Part shown: positions 25,449 through 34,782 of the stretch, in pieces
How positions within the stretch are numbered: the stretch's first letter is position 1
Layout: every line of letters starts with the position of its first letter
From: G963667675 sp964291545
GTDB lineage: Bacteria > Chloroflexota > Dehalococcoidia > Lucifugimonadales > UBA3495
Assembly (NCBI GenBank): GCA_964291545.2
Contig: OZ219861.1
Span: 186,001-250,000 of the forward strand
Length of the DNA stretch: 64,000 bases
Direction of reading: 5' to 3'
Position numbers and translations under genes: made by a program
The notes under the pieces: generated by a model
The model's database searches: none
What the model was told of the DNA's origin: nothing
Seen by the model: the letters and a program-made list of their open reading frames with translations, nothing else

Positions 25449-25820
25449 TCAGTGCACTCCCAGCGGGAGCTTGGCGCCGTCCAAGTTCTGAACGAACCGG
25501 TTTTGCTCGTCGACCAGGATCATCTTGGGGTCCATGGGCTCGTCGGTAGACTCGAATGCCATGATGATTACGCAGTTGCCCTTCTCGCTCAGGTGGGCGG
25601 CAGCCCCCTGGACGGCGATGACTCCGGAACCCCTTTCGTCGGCGATGGCGTAGGTCTCGAAGCGGTTGCCGTTGGTGATGTCGCAGACCAGGACCTTCTC
25701 GAAGTTCCAGAGGTCTACCCGGTCCATGAGGTCTTCGTCGATGACAATACTGCCGATGTAGTCGGGATTGGCGTCGGTCACGTAGGCCCGGTGGATTTTA
25801 GATTTCAATACTTCTCTCAT
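25449..25820 (-). CDS. panD: Aspartate 1-decarboxylase
   Basis: A 123-residue pyruvoyl-dependent decarboxylase converting L-aspartate to beta-alanine for pantothenate and CoA synthesis. The self-processing site is visible as Gly-Ser in YIGSIVIDEDLMD near residue 24. KIHRAYVTDAN at the N-terminus, ETYAIADERGSG and GAAAHLSEKGNCVIIM are family motifs. ATG 25820 follows AGGAGGAATC; the longer open frame upstream is not used. It stands alone, without panB or panC nearby. Confidence 0.93.
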   Translation of the reverse strand: MREVLKSKIHRAYVTDANPDYIGSIVIDEDLMDRVDLWNFEKVLVCDITNGNRFETYAIADERGSGVIAVQGAAAHLSEKGNCVIIMAFESTDEPMDPKMILVDEQNRFVQNLDGAKLPLGVH

Positions 25821-26514
25821 GATTCCTCCTATTCGCCCAAGGCTCGCATAGAACGACTGCGAAGCCTGATTGGCGTGAGCAGATAGCGGCGTTTTGTCCC
25901 TGTCCCAGGGCAATGGCAGTCCAAAGGCCGCACTATTGCGGCGCCCAAAGGGATATTCCCTTCAGGAGGCTGTCAGGATGCCAAGGAACAGCAGGGGACC
26001 CGAAGTGGGGATATGGCGGAATGTAGTGAGGGCCTTAAGGCTCGCAGGGGAGGATGTGGAGGGGCCGTGAGCGGTACTTCGCCGACGGCAACGTGTCGAG
26101 GCTATTGTGGAGCCGGTGATAGGGCTGTGTCCACCGGTCCGCCGCACCTACACACAACACAAGTTCTCGTCTGAGCTTCATATAATCACCTGTATAGAGC
26201 GGCGCTAAGGCCAAATTCGGCCGCGGCCGTTATAGGCTGCGGGCTGGGCGCAGTGTACCAGCGCCCGATAACCGAGTCAAATTCTTGGGCAGCGGTTAAA
26301 TGAGGGATAACCTGCATTAATCCAGGATTGGGGCGGTTATCGGCAACTTCCTGGGCAAATGCTCCCCAAAAGCGCCCATTCGGGCACAACATCGGCCCGA
26401 TATTGAACGTCTATCCGTCATAGCAATGCCTTCCAGGGGACGCCTGAAAGTGCAGCTGATCGGCCGTTGGACGCCCTCGGGACAGCCCCACCAGCCGTTC
26501 ACTGCAGCCGGCGC
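25821..26514. other. Intergenic region, no recognisable feature
   Basis: Nearly 700 bp without a gene that I can support. Short open frames here lack ribosome binding sites and similarity. I looked for a riboswitch and for RNase P or 6S-type RNA and did not recognise any. Confidence 0.4.
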
Positions 26515-27183
26515 TTAGACCTGCCAACCCTCCAACTCGTAGGCCATATCCCAGAACCTGTGCTCGAGGCGGAGGCTGGTCCGGTATGCCTCCTCCATGC
26601 CGGCCAATTGGGCCGGAGCGGCGTCGCCGGCCAACCGGTCGGTCAGGGCGCGAATATTCTTTGCCAACTCCTCGAACTCCGGTGACGAGTACATCTCTAT
26701 CCACTTTGCATAGAGGGGCGCGCCCCCAGGGAGGCCCTGTCTTGCCAGGTGATCGCCGATTTCCCAGTATCCCCATTGGCAGGGAACGAGGGACGCCACC
26801 AATTCCTCAAAACTGCCCAGTTGGGCCGTTTTCAGCAGGAAACCGGTGTAGGCGATGGTTGTGGGGGCTGCTTCAGTCCTTTCCAGTTCCTCCCTGGCGA
26901 TCCCGAACTCAGCGCAGTAGCTTCGATGCAGGTCCATCTCGGTGTTCAGGGTCTCGTCCAACAACCGGGCAAACCAACCCATGGTCTCCAGGTCCGGGGC
27001 CCGGGCCGAGGCGATGGCCAGCACCCTGGCGTAGTCAACCAGGTAAAGATAGTCCTGCTTGACGTAGTGCTTGAACTTCTCAACGGGCAGATCGCCGCTG
27101 CCAACGCCCTCGACGAAGGGGTGGGACAAGATGGCCTGCCGCAGCGGCAAAGCCCGGGTTTCTATGTCGTTCGTGAAGCTCAT
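26515..27183 (-). CDS. tenA: TenA family protein (thiaminase II-like)
   Basis: A 222-residue all-helical TenA protein, which salvages thiamin pyrimidines by hydrolysing aminopyrimidines. The N-terminal FVEGVGSGDLPVEKFKHYVKQDYLYL and the catalytic Cys in LVPCQWGYWEIG (residue ~135) are diagnostic. The C-terminal RLEHRFWDMAYELE matches the family. No thiamin riboswitch was recognised upstream and no thi genes adjoin it. Confidence 0.9.
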   Translation of the reverse strand: MSFTNDIETRALPLRQAILSHPFVEGVGSGDLPVEKFKHYVKQDYLYLVDYARVLAIASARAPDLETMGWFARLLDETLNTEMDLHRSYCAEFGIAREELERTEAAPTTIAYTGFLLKTAQLGSFEELVASLVPCQWGYWEIGDHLARQGLPGGAPLYAKWIEMYSSPEFEELAKNIRALTDRLAGDAAPAQLAGMEEAYRTSLRLEHRFWDMAYELEGWQV

Positions 27184-27351
27184 TTTGAAACCGGTCGACG
27201 AGATTCAGGGTTCTCATCCTTGACAAAGCGATGGTCGGGCACCTTATGTTATGTAAGCCATCCGCCCAGACGCCATCCAGCATGTTGCTCACCGCATCGC
27301 TGAGGGCGCGGTCTATGGCATTTGTCGGTTTCGGCCCGGTCAACCGCGCAT

Positions 27352-27357
27352 TATAAT
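27352..27357 (+). promoter_or_regulatory. Putative -10 element of the rplI-dnaB operon
   Basis: TATAAT at 27352-27357 has a weak -35 (TTTCGG, 27329-27334) at 17 bp. The predicted start site lies about 40 bp before rplI. Confidence 0.5.
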
Positions 27358-27402
27358 GGATGCACGGTAGACACCGAGACTATCTTGGCGAAAGGTAATT
27401 CC

Positions 27403-27852
27403 ATGGAAGTTGTTTTTGTAAAAGACGTATCCAACAAGGCCCGGGCCGGTGAGGTGCGCCGGGTAGCCGACGGCTACGCCCGAAACTACCTGATTCCCAA
27501 AGGGCTGGCCGAGCCGGCGACGCCGGAGGTTATGAAGCGCCTGAAGAAGATAACGGCCGTTGGTGACGAGAACCGGGTCCGGGAGACCCGGGTGATGCAA
27601 GAACTGGCGGAACAGCTGGACGGCATCAGCGTCACCGTCGTCGGCCGTACTACCCCCACCGGCAGGTATTACGGCGCCATCACCAGCGCCCAGATCGCCG
27701 CCCAGTTGAGCGCCAACTTGGGGCGGGAAATAGACCGCCGTCTGGTGGACTCCCAGGAACCCATCCGGGAGCCGGGGGAATACGAGGCGGTGTTGCGGTG
27801 GTCCAACGACATTCAGGCAACCATCCAAATCGTAGCAGAGGCGGAAGAATAA
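27403..27852 (+). CDS. rplI: 50S ribosomal protein L9
   Basis: A 149-residue ribosomal protein with the diagnostic N-terminal domain MEVVFVKDVSNKARAGEVR and VADGYARNYLIPKGLA, a connecting helix and a C-terminal domain. ATG 27403 is the family start; an 81-bp upstream extension of the frame is ignored. It is first in an operon with dnaB (4-bp gap) and two replication-initiation genes; rplI beside dnaB is a common arrangement. Confidence 0.96.
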   Translation: MEVVFVKDVSNKARAGEVRRVADGYARNYLIPKGLAEPATPEVMKRLKKITAVGDENRVRETRVMQELAEQLDGISVTVVGRTTPTGRYYGAITSAQIAAQLSANLGREIDRRLVDSQEPIREPGEYEAVLRWSNDIQATIQIVAEAEE

Positions 27853-27856
27853 GGGG

Positions 27857-29218
27857 ATGTACGCGGAGAAGCTCCTCCCTCACGATCTGGAAGCTGAGGA
27901 GGCGGTAGTAGGGTCCATATTGATCGATGGGGACTCGTTCCTTCAGGTTGCCCCGTTGCTGAAGGCAGAGGACTTCTACAGGGAAAAGAACCAAATCTGC
28001 TATTCCGCCTGCGTAGCCCTGTTTCAACGCAGCGAGGCCATCGACCAGGTGACCCTGGCCAGGGAGCTGGGCCGCACCAACCAACTGGAAGCAGTCGGGG
28101 GTATGGCTTACCTCAGCCACCTGGTGTCCATTACGCCCACCTCGGCCAACGCCCCGTTCTATGCCGAAGCCGTCTCGCGGACGTCGACCATGCGGCGGCT
28201 GATCGACGCCGCTTCCAAGATATCGGCCATCGGTTACGAGGATACCGACGACGTCGAGAACACCCTCCGCCAAGCCGAGGACACCCTGTTCCAAGTACGC
28301 TCCGGTCGGACGGAACGGGGATTCATCCCCCTCAGGCAGATATACGACCAATACCTGGAGGACCGGGCCGCCGATCTGGAGCCCCTTGCGACAGGCGGCG
28401 GTCCCGTCATGGCCGGTTACAACGACCTAGACGAACTCCTCGGCGGAATGCAGCAGTCGGACATGATCGTGCTGGGCGCCCGTCCGGCCCTTGGCAAAAG
28501 CACCCTGGCGGTGAACATTTCCTTGAACGCGGCCCAAAATGGCTCCGCAGTCGGCATTTTCAGCCTGGAGATGAGCCGGGAACAGTTGGCCCTGCGTATC
28601 TTGTCTTCGGATGCCGAAGTCGACTCACACAGACTCCGGTTGGGCCTGTACACCGATGCGGAAGAGCAGCGGATTATCGACTCCATAGGCCAATTGTCGG
28701 AATTGCCGGTGTACATAGACGACACCCCCTTTCAAGGCATAGTGGAGATGCGCAGCAAGGCCCGCCGGCTGTCATTGGAGCACGGATTGGACCTGCTGAT
28801 TGTCGACTATCTCCAGTTGGTCCAAGGCAGGGGACGAGGAGACAACCGGGTCCAGGAGATCAGCGAAATTTCCCGCTCAATCAAAGGCATGGCGCGGGAC
28901 CTCCGCGTACCGGTCATCACCTGCTCCCAGCTAAGCCGGCTGGTGGAAAACAGGCCTGGACACCGTCCCCAGCTTTCCGACCTGCGTGACAGCGGCAGCA
29001 TCGAGCAGGACTCCGACGTGGTCATGTTCATCCACCGTGAGGACCTCTACTACACCGAGGAGGAGTGGGAGCAGCACTTCCCCGGCCGTCCCTATCCCAA
29101 AAACGTGGCTGAAATCATCGTGGCCAAGCACCGTAACGGTCCCACCGGCAACGTGAGGCTTGTTTTCCGGGACAACCTGGTGCGCTTCGATTCCCTGGCA
29201 AGAGTGGAAGCGTCCTAG
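27857..29218 (+). CDS. dnaB: Replicative DNA helicase DnaB
   Basis: A 453-residue hexameric replicative helicase. The N-terminal domain begins LPHDLEAEEAVVGSILIDGD. The RecA-like core has Walker A ARPALGKSTLAV (residue ~210), DLLIVDYLQLV as Walker B and the DRLRDSGSIEQDSD-like LSDLRDSGSIEQDSDVVMF. Length and domain order are standard. It starts 4 bp after rplI and ends 2 bp before a DnaD-like gene, so helicase and likely loading factors are made together. Confidence 0.97.
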   Translation: MYAEKLLPHDLEAEEAVVGSILIDGDSFLQVAPLLKAEDFYREKNQICYSACVALFQRSEAIDQVTLARELGRTNQLEAVGGMAYLSHLVSITPTSANAPFYAEAVSRTSTMRRLIDAASKISAIGYEDTDDVENTLRQAEDTLFQVRSGRTERGFIPLRQIYDQYLEDRAADLEPLATGGGPVMAGYNDLDELLGGMQQSDMIVLGARPALGKSTLAVNISLNAAQNGSAVGIFSLEMSREQLALRILSSDAEVDSHRLRLGLYTDAEEQRIIDSIGQLSELPVYIDDTPFQGIVEMRSKARRLSLEHGLDLLIVDYLQLVQGRGRGDNRVQEISEISRSIKGMARDLRVPVITCSQLSRLVENRPGHRPQLSDLRDSGSIEQDSDVVMFIHREDLYYTEEEWEQHFPGRPYPKNVAEIIVAKHRNGPTGNVRLVFRDNLVRFDSLARVEAS

Positions 29219-29220
29219 CC

Positions 29221-29961
29221 ATGTCTTTCTCTGGCTTTGGCCGGGGAATGCAATTCACCCCGGTGCCCAACGCGATGCTTGGCCCGTTGCTGGAACAGAT
29301 CCAGGACGCGGCTGAACTGAAAGTTACCCTGAGGAGCATAGGGCTGTTCCACCGGAAGAGGGGCGGACCGCAAACGGCGGGGTTGAACGAGTTCCTCAAC
29401 GACGCGACCCTTCTCCGGGGCTTCAAGAAAGGGGGCAAGAATCCCCGGGAGGAAATCCGCCGGGGTTTGGAGTTGGCGGTCAGCAGAGGCACCCTGTTGA
29501 TGCACCAGCCCGATGGGGATGATGAGTCAAGCCAGGTTTACTTGCTTAACACCGACGCTGGCCGAAGAGTCCTGGAGCGGTTGCGCCGGGGCGAGGGACT
29601 GGAGTCCAGCGAGAAGGGGTCGCCCCACCAGGAGATTGAGGAGGAACCCGCCGGAGCGAAACCCAACATCTTTGCACTGTATGAAGACAACATAGGGACC
29701 CTGTCTCCCATTCTGGCCGAGCAGCTCAGGGAAGCGGAATCGGCCTATCCGGGGGACTGGATCAACGACGCATTCCAAATAGCTGTCGCCGAGAACAAGC
29801 GAAACTGGCGGTATATCGCCGGAATCCTGCGGCGGTGGGCGGCTGAAGGGAAAGACCATGGAAAGCCTGGGCGACATTCTCCGAAGGATAGCCAACAGAG
29901 ATACGTTGAAGCATACCAACGGCGCTGGGGCCTACCTACAGACCCGCGCTCCAGAGGCTGA
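29221..29961 (+). CDS. DnaD-domain replication initiation protein
   Basis: A 246-residue protein. The C-terminal part (residues ~150-215) is a DnaD-like domain: IFALYEDNIGTLSPILAEQL, YPGDWINDAFQIAVAENKR and NWRYIAGILRRW. The N-terminal half resembles a winged-helix region (residues ~15-110). DnaD proteins help load the helicase in Firmicutes and also occur in Chloroflexota. Its position between dnaB and a loader-like ATPase supports that role. The 3' end overlaps the next gene by 104 nt. Confidence 0.85.
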   Translation: MSFSGFGRGMQFTPVPNAMLGPLLEQIQDAAELKVTLRSIGLFHRKRGGPQTAGLNEFLNDATLLRGFKKGGKNPREEIRRGLELAVSRGTLLMHQPDGDDESSQVYLLNTDAGRRVLERLRRGEGLESSEKGSPHQEIEEEPAGAKPNIFALYEDNIGTLSPILAEQLREAESAYPGDWINDAFQIAVAENKRNWRYIAGILRRWAAEGKDHGKPGRHSPKDSQQRYVEAYQRRWGLPTDPRSRG

Positions 29962-31231
29962 AGTCTGTCCGGTTTGCCGGGGCAGCGGTTGGGTAGGAAA
30001 GCGCGTCGCGGTTGAGCATCCCGACTTCGGCCAAGCCTTTCCCTGCGGCTGCCAGGAAACTCGCGAGGCCGAAAGCCGGCTGGCTGCGCTGCGCCGTTAC
30101 AGCAACCTTGGCCCCCTGTCCCGGATCACATTGGATTCCACCCGCAGCGACGGAGTCCTACCGGACGAGGGCAACCGCCAGATGTTCCGGCAAGGCCTGG
30201 CGACCGCCGTAGAGTACGCCGAAAGTCCCCAGGGTTGGCTGACCTTCACCGGGCCCAGCGGGTGCGGCAAGACCCACCTTGCAGCGGCAATAGCCAACCG
30301 GTGCATCGAACGGGGCGAAACGGTTTTCTTCATCGTTGCCGCCGACCTGCTGGACCACCTGCGGGCGGCGTACTCTCCCGACGCTCCAATCTCCTACGAC
30401 GAGCTGTTTGACCAGGTGCGGGACGTGCCACTCCTGTTGCTGGATGACCTGTCCACCCAAGGCGCCACTCCCTGGGCGACCGAAAAATTGCTCCAGATAA
30501 TAAACCACCGGTTCAACGCCGGCATTCCGACGGTCATCACCGTGCGCGGGTCGATAAACCGGCTGGAAGACGGCTTACGTTCCCGGATAGAGTCCGCTGC
30601 TGAAGAATTCTCTCGAATCTGCCCCTTGGCGCGGTACAACCCGCGTCTGGCCCGCCGCATCGGGGACATACCGCAGGAGATGCAGCAGCGCATGACCTTC
30701 TCCGGGTTCGACACCCGGGGCGGAAGGGGCGCATCGCGGACCGGCAGGGAATCGCTGGTCCGGGCCAAGGAGGCAGCCGAGACCTTCGCTGCCGAGCCGG
30801 AGGGTTGGCTACTGTTCACCGGCCCCGGAGGTTCCGGCAAGACCCACCTGGCGGTGGCCATCGGCAGTGACAACCTCCGTCAGGGCCGGCCGGTGTTCTT
30901 CGCCTTCGTGCCCAGCCTCCTGGACCACCTGCGGTCGACGTTCAGCCCCGACAGTCCTATAGGGTATGACGAACTCTTCGAGCAATTGAAGACCGCGCCG
31001 CTCTTGATACTGGACGATTTAGGGGCCGAGAGCAGTACGCCGTGGGCCGAAGACAAGCTATACCAGATTATCGTTCACCGCCACGAAGCCCGGCTGCCTA
31101 CGGTGATCACGTCCGCCATCGAGGACCCGGAGGAGACCAAGCCTCGGATAGCGTCACGTTTGGTGGACAGCATGGTGGTCAATTGGCAGCCGATTACCGC
31201 CCCCAACTACCGGGACCAGCGCCGGGCCTAG
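29858..31231 (+). CDS. Helicase loader-like protein with two tandem AAA+ (DnaC/IstB-type) modules
   Basis: A 457-residue protein. Residues 37-65 hold a small zinc motif (CPVC and CGC). Two complete DnaC-like ATPase modules follow: Walker A GPSGCGKTH (~131) with Walker B LLLLDDLS (~192), and Walker A GPGGSGKTH (~321) with Walker B LLILDDLG (~383). The modules share VFF-x3-LLDHLR and SYDELF-type segments, so the second arose by internal duplication. Helicase loaders normally have one module. It overlaps the DnaD-like gene by 104 nt and probably loads DnaB. Confidence 0.88.
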   Translation: MESLGDILRRIANRDTLKHTNGAGAYLQTRAPEAEVCPVCRGSGWVGKRVAVEHPDFGQAFPCGCQETREAESRLAALRRYSNLGPLSRITLDSTRSDGVLPDEGNRQMFRQGLATAVEYAESPQGWLTFTGPSGCGKTHLAAAIANRCIERGETVFFIVAADLLDHLRAAYSPDAPISYDELFDQVRDVPLLLLDDLSTQGATPWATEKLLQIINHRFNAGIPTVITVRGSINRLEDGLRSRIESAAEEFSRICPLARYNPRLARRIGDIPQEMQQRMTFSGFDTRGGRGASRTGRESLVRAKEAAETFAAEPEGWLLFTGPGGSGKTHLAVAIGSDNLRQGRPVFFAFVPSLLDHLRSTFSPDSPIGYDELFEQLKTAPLLILDDLGAESSTPWAEDKLYQIIVHRHEARLPTVITSAIEDPEETKPRIASRLVDSMVVNWQPITAPNYRDQRRA

Positions 31232-31292
31232 ACCGGTCCTCAGTCCCCGGCGCTAATGCACTCCGGACACCCAGCGCCCGGAGTTCCAACTC

Positions 31293-32333
31293 TTACAAGG
31301 GCAAAGATATAGCCTGGCCGGTCTGGGCGCTGCGGGCCACGGCCTCGGTCCATTCCATGTAGTGGACCCCAACTTCGAAGGGGGTGTGGACTATCGGCTC
31401 CTCTCCCCGGATTGCGCCGATGAACTCCGCCTCCACACGCCAGTCGTATTGCTGCTCCGGCGGGTTGGGTATCAACGACAGTTCGTTGTCGCCCCGCCGG
31501 CCGCCGTGAACGTTGAGGTCCGGGTCCACATACAGCGTGCCCTCGGTGCCGTACAGCCAGATCTCGTCCCCTCGCGGCAGGCCGGTGACCGCGCTGGAGC
31601 GGATGTGGGCTTGAGCGCCGTTGGCCAACTGGCAAAGGATATCCACGTGGTCCGGGATGGTGATGCTCCTCGACTGTCCGCTCGCGTCATTCCGCTGGGG
31701 AACGTTGATTTGTGTCATGGCCATCACCTTGGTGGCCCGCCCGACCCAGCGGAGCAGGGTCTCATACCAGATACCGATGTTCAGGGTGTTGTACCCGCTC
31801 AGGTCCCGGTCGTGCCGCCAGTGCAAGGGGCTGTCGTAGTCGATGAAGCCTCCCGCGCTCAGGCCCTGCACCTCCACGGCCAATAGTCTTCCCAGGTAGC
31901 CGTCGGCCAGAAGGCCTTTAACCAGGTTGTCTACCTTGAAGGTGGTGGGAGCAGGCACAATCTGGGTGACCAGGCCCGGCTTGGCCTTGGCGGCATTGAG
32001 CATATCGCGGGCTTCCTGGGCATTGGCGGCCATACGGGCCTCGCACAGCACGTGCTTGTCTTTTTCCAGCGCAGCAAGGGTCAGGGTCCGGTGCATGTAG
32101 GGCCACGTGCCGATGCAGACGGCGTCGATGCTGTCGTCTTCCAGCAGTGCGCGCCAGTCGCGGTACACCGTTGGAATGTTGAACTCGTCGGCCACTTTCT
32201 TCCCCGACTCTCGGGTGCGGTTGGCCACGGCGACAACGTCTACGCCGTCGATTTCCTGGAAGCCGGGTATGTGGCGGTAGCGGCAGTTAAAGCCCGCTCC
32301 GATAATTCCCACCTTGATAGCGGCGTCAGTCAC
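31293..32333 (-). CDS. Gfo/Idh/MocA family oxidoreductase
   Basis: A 346-residue NAD(P)-dependent oxidoreductase. The N-terminal Rossmann fold starts KVGIIGAGFNCRYRHIPGF, followed by VDVVAVANRT and the conserved EKDKHVLCEARMAANAQEA, in which the usual catalytic Lys of EKP is replaced by an E-A dipeptide (CEARM). The C-terminal beta-sheet domain follows. Substrates are usually sugars or cyclitols. GTG 32333 is preceded by GGGAGG. Confidence 0.88.
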   Translation of the reverse strand: MTDAAIKVGIIGAGFNCRYRHIPGFQEIDGVDVVAVANRTRESGKKVADEFNIPTVYRDWRALLEDDSIDAVCIGTWPYMHRTLTLAALEKDKHVLCEARMAANAQEARDMLNAAKAKPGLVTQIVPAPTTFKVDNLVKGLLADGYLGRLLAVEVQGLSAGGFIDYDSPLHWRHDRDLSGYNTLNIGIWYETLLRWVGRATKVMAMTQINVPQRNDASGQSRSITIPDHVDILCQLANGAQAHIRSSAVTGLPRGDEIWLYGTEGTLYVDPDLNVHGGRRGDNELSLIPNPPEQQYDWRVEAEFIGAIRGEEPIVHTPFEVGVHYMEWTEAVARSAQTGQAISLPL

Positions 32334-32773
32334 GGCAGGCCTCCCTGATATATGGCAACGTCCAAATTCCAGCGGCTTGGGAAACGGCCTCGATTATAGG
32401 CAGGGGCTTGCCGACGGTCAAGAATCGATGCAATCGCGGGGCAAGCTGGTCGCCTGGGTGGCCTCCATTCTCGCCGCCGGTCTGCAACGGGCCCAATAGG
32501 CGTCAAATCCAGGCTTTATTGCCGCGCCGCAGGCCCAGTCGAAATCTATAGCGTACCGCGCTCAATTTGTACGATACTCGTCATAGCTTGGCGGTAATTC
32601 GTAAATTTGCCGTGGGCTGCCGCCACAGGAAAAGTCTGATTGACAACATATTCTTTGTGTGTTAGCTTTACCGGCAATTCTGCCGTAGCTGCCCGCTAGG
32701 GGCGGCGCAGGGCGAAGCCTGATGGTTTTCCCGATATCTAGGCACACTCCCCCAATTACTCGGAGGTTGAACC
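32334..32773. other. Intergenic region with promoter
   Basis: No gene is supported here. A sigma-70-like promoter is at 32640-32668; nothing else is recognised. Confidence 0.4.
32640..32668 (+). promoter_or_regulatory. Putative promoter of the solute-binding protein gene
   Basis: A -35 TTGACA (32640-32645), 17-bp spacer and -10 TAGCTT (32663-32668) lie about 105 bp before ATG 32774. Confidence 0.45.
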
Positions 32774-34594
32774 ATGTCTAGAAGGCCTTGGATGAGTCTT
32801 GGATTCCTGGTACCTCTGCTGGCTGCGTTGTCGATGGTGATCGCGATTGCCTGCGGTACCGCCGCAACCGCCACGCCGGAACCGGAGCCGGAGGCCACCA
32901 CCGCGGTAAGCCCCACGGCTACGCCCGTTCCAGAGCCGGCCACCGAGGAACCCCCCGAGCCGACCCCGGTACCGGAACCGGCCGGACCCCACGGCACGCT
33001 CACGACTTCATTCGAAAGCATGCCAGTGTACCAGCCTCATCCCCGTTACCGCCCCACCGGGTTCGAAGAGCCCACCATGGTCGGCCACGAAGGACTGTTC
33101 ATACTGGACAGGGACTATCAACTCCAGGGCAACCTGGTGAAGGACTGGTCCGTGGCCGCCGACAACATGACGTGGACCTTTGAGCTTCACGACGGGATTC
33201 AATTCCACGGCGACTGGGGCCCGTTGACCCCCGAAGACGTCATCTACTCCACCAGGGAGTTGGGAGCCGATGACGGCACCTGCGGCTGCTCCCAGATTCA
33301 GACGCTGTTCGGCAACCCGGACGATGACTGGCAAACCGACGGCTTCTGGGAAGTGATAAACGACACCACCATCCAACTGAATTCAGACCCGTCAGGTCTC
33401 GTGGACCTGCCGTACCGTCTCGACTTCCCCAGCTCCAACTCGGGCTGGATCGTCAGCAAGACGCAGTTTGACTCGATGCAAGCGGAGGGGCTAAGCCTGG
33501 ACGAGGCGCTCCCGCAAGTGGTCGGCACCGGCCCCTGGGAACTGACAGAGCTCAATCTGGGTGAGGTCTGGAAATTCAAGGCAGTGGAAGGCCACTGGCG
33601 GCAGACCCCCTACTTCGCTGAATTGCACCTGCTGACCATACCCGAGGAAGCCACAGCCCTGGCCAACTTCGAGGCCGGCAGGACCGATACCTGGTCGGCA
33701 GCCCCTGACTCTCTAAGCAAGGTGGCTGAACTGGAAACCACCAAGTTCATGTCGCTTACTGACGTGGGCGAAATGATTGTGTACATCTGGCAGAACGGCT
33801 ACACCTTTAATGGCACTGACCGGCAGTGGCCGGGATACAACCCGGACTTGCCCTGGGTTTCCGACGACGCCGACCTCGACTCTGAAGGATGGGAACGGGC
33901 CCGGAAGGTCAGGGAGGCCATTGGGCTGGCCATCGACCGGCAGAAGCTGGTGGATGAACTGCTCCACGGCAACGGAGCGCCCGGGTCCATCTACGGATGG
34001 CAGCCCCTCAGGAGCCTGTGGCCGGACGATTGGAACTGGGACTTCGACCCGGAGCGCTCCAGAGAACTTCTAGTTGAGGCCGGCTACGCGGATGGCTTCG
34101 AGATCGTCCTGTCGTCCGCAACCAGCCGTCTCGTCGAGGTTACCATGCAGGCCTGCGAAGCCATAGCCGGTATGCTGCAGGACGTGGGCATCGACGCCCG
34201 CTTCGAGAATGTTCCCCTTGGCGACCTGTACGACGGGTACAAGGCCCGCACGCAGCAGGGAATCACCTGCCAGCACATCAACGCTTTCGGCGGTGAGCCC
34301 GTTTCGCTGCACCGCATCTCCTACGACCCAGAGTTGCTCTGGGGCGTCGGCTGGGACCACCCATGGTTCACGGCCAAGATGGTAGAGGCATATGAGACTC
34401 CCGACGCCGACGCCCGCTGGGCGCTCCAGTTCGAGATGGGCGACTGGCTGCGGGATAACGCCCTGGCCATGGCGGTCTATAGCCTGGACCAGATATTCCC
34501 GTTGGGCCCCAACGTCGATAGCTGGGAGGAACACCTGTCCATGGGTGAAGCCCAGTCCATCAGCGGCTTGGAATACGCTCCCCACCGCCAGTAG
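32774..34594 (+). CDS. ABC transporter substrate-binding lipoprotein (peptide/opine type, SBP family 5)
   Basis: A 606-residue exported protein. A lipoprotein signal ends at AIAC (Cys27), then a Pro/Glu/Thr-rich linker (residues ~30-70). The body is a family 5 oligopeptide/nickel-type binding protein: LVKDWSVAADNMTWTFELHD is the classic segment, with LTPEDVIYSTRELG and later AIGLAIDRQKLVDELLHGNG. No permease or ATPase gene is adjacent, so the transporter parts are elsewhere. A terminator follows at 34639-34672. Confidence 0.92.
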   Translation: MSRRPWMSLGFLVPLLAALSMVIAIACGTAATATPEPEPEATTAVSPTATPVPEPATEEPPEPTPVPEPAGPHGTLTTSFESMPVYQPHPRYRPTGFEEPTMVGHEGLFILDRDYQLQGNLVKDWSVAADNMTWTFELHDGIQFHGDWGPLTPEDVIYSTRELGADDGTCGCSQIQTLFGNPDDDWQTDGFWEVINDTTIQLNSDPSGLVDLPYRLDFPSSNSGWIVSKTQFDSMQAEGLSLDEALPQVVGTGPWELTELNLGEVWKFKAVEGHWRQTPYFAELHLLTIPEEATALANFEAGRTDTWSAAPDSLSKVAELETTKFMSLTDVGEMIVYIWQNGYTFNGTDRQWPGYNPDLPWVSDDADLDSEGWERARKVREAIGLAIDRQKLVDELLHGNGAPGSIYGWQPLRSLWPDDWNWDFDPERSRELLVEAGYADGFEIVLSSATSRLVEVTMQACEAIAGMLQDVGIDARFENVPLGDLYDGYKARTQQGITCQHINAFGGEPVSLHRISYDPELLWGVGWDHPWFTAKMVEAYETPDADARWALQFEMGDWLRDNALAMAVYSLDQIFPLGPNVDSWEEHLSMGEAQSISGLEYAPHRQ

Positions 34595-34638
34595 GGAGCG
34601 CGCCGGCCACAACAGTCGAACTTGAAACGGCTGGATAT

Positions 34639-34672
34639 AGATGCCCCGCCAAATATGGCGGGGCATCTTCTT
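34639..34672 (+). terminator. Rho-independent terminator
   Basis: A perfect 11-bp stem GATGCCCCGCC/GGCGGGGCATC with a 6-nt loop, followed by TTCTTT. It lies 45 bp after the solute-binding protein stop. Confidence 0.85.
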
Positions 34673-34782
34673 TGTCGAGGCCGCGCCGCCCAGGGCCGTA
34701 CCCGTTCCTTGCTACGGCTTCTTAGGTGGGATAGAATCATGTGGTTCGGCCTCCCAACCTGACACTCGAGGAACACCCCTTC

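Noticed and set aside
27184..27402. Thiamin-type riboswitch before tenA
   Set aside because: The conserved CTGAGA and ACCTGA elements were not found on the minus strand.
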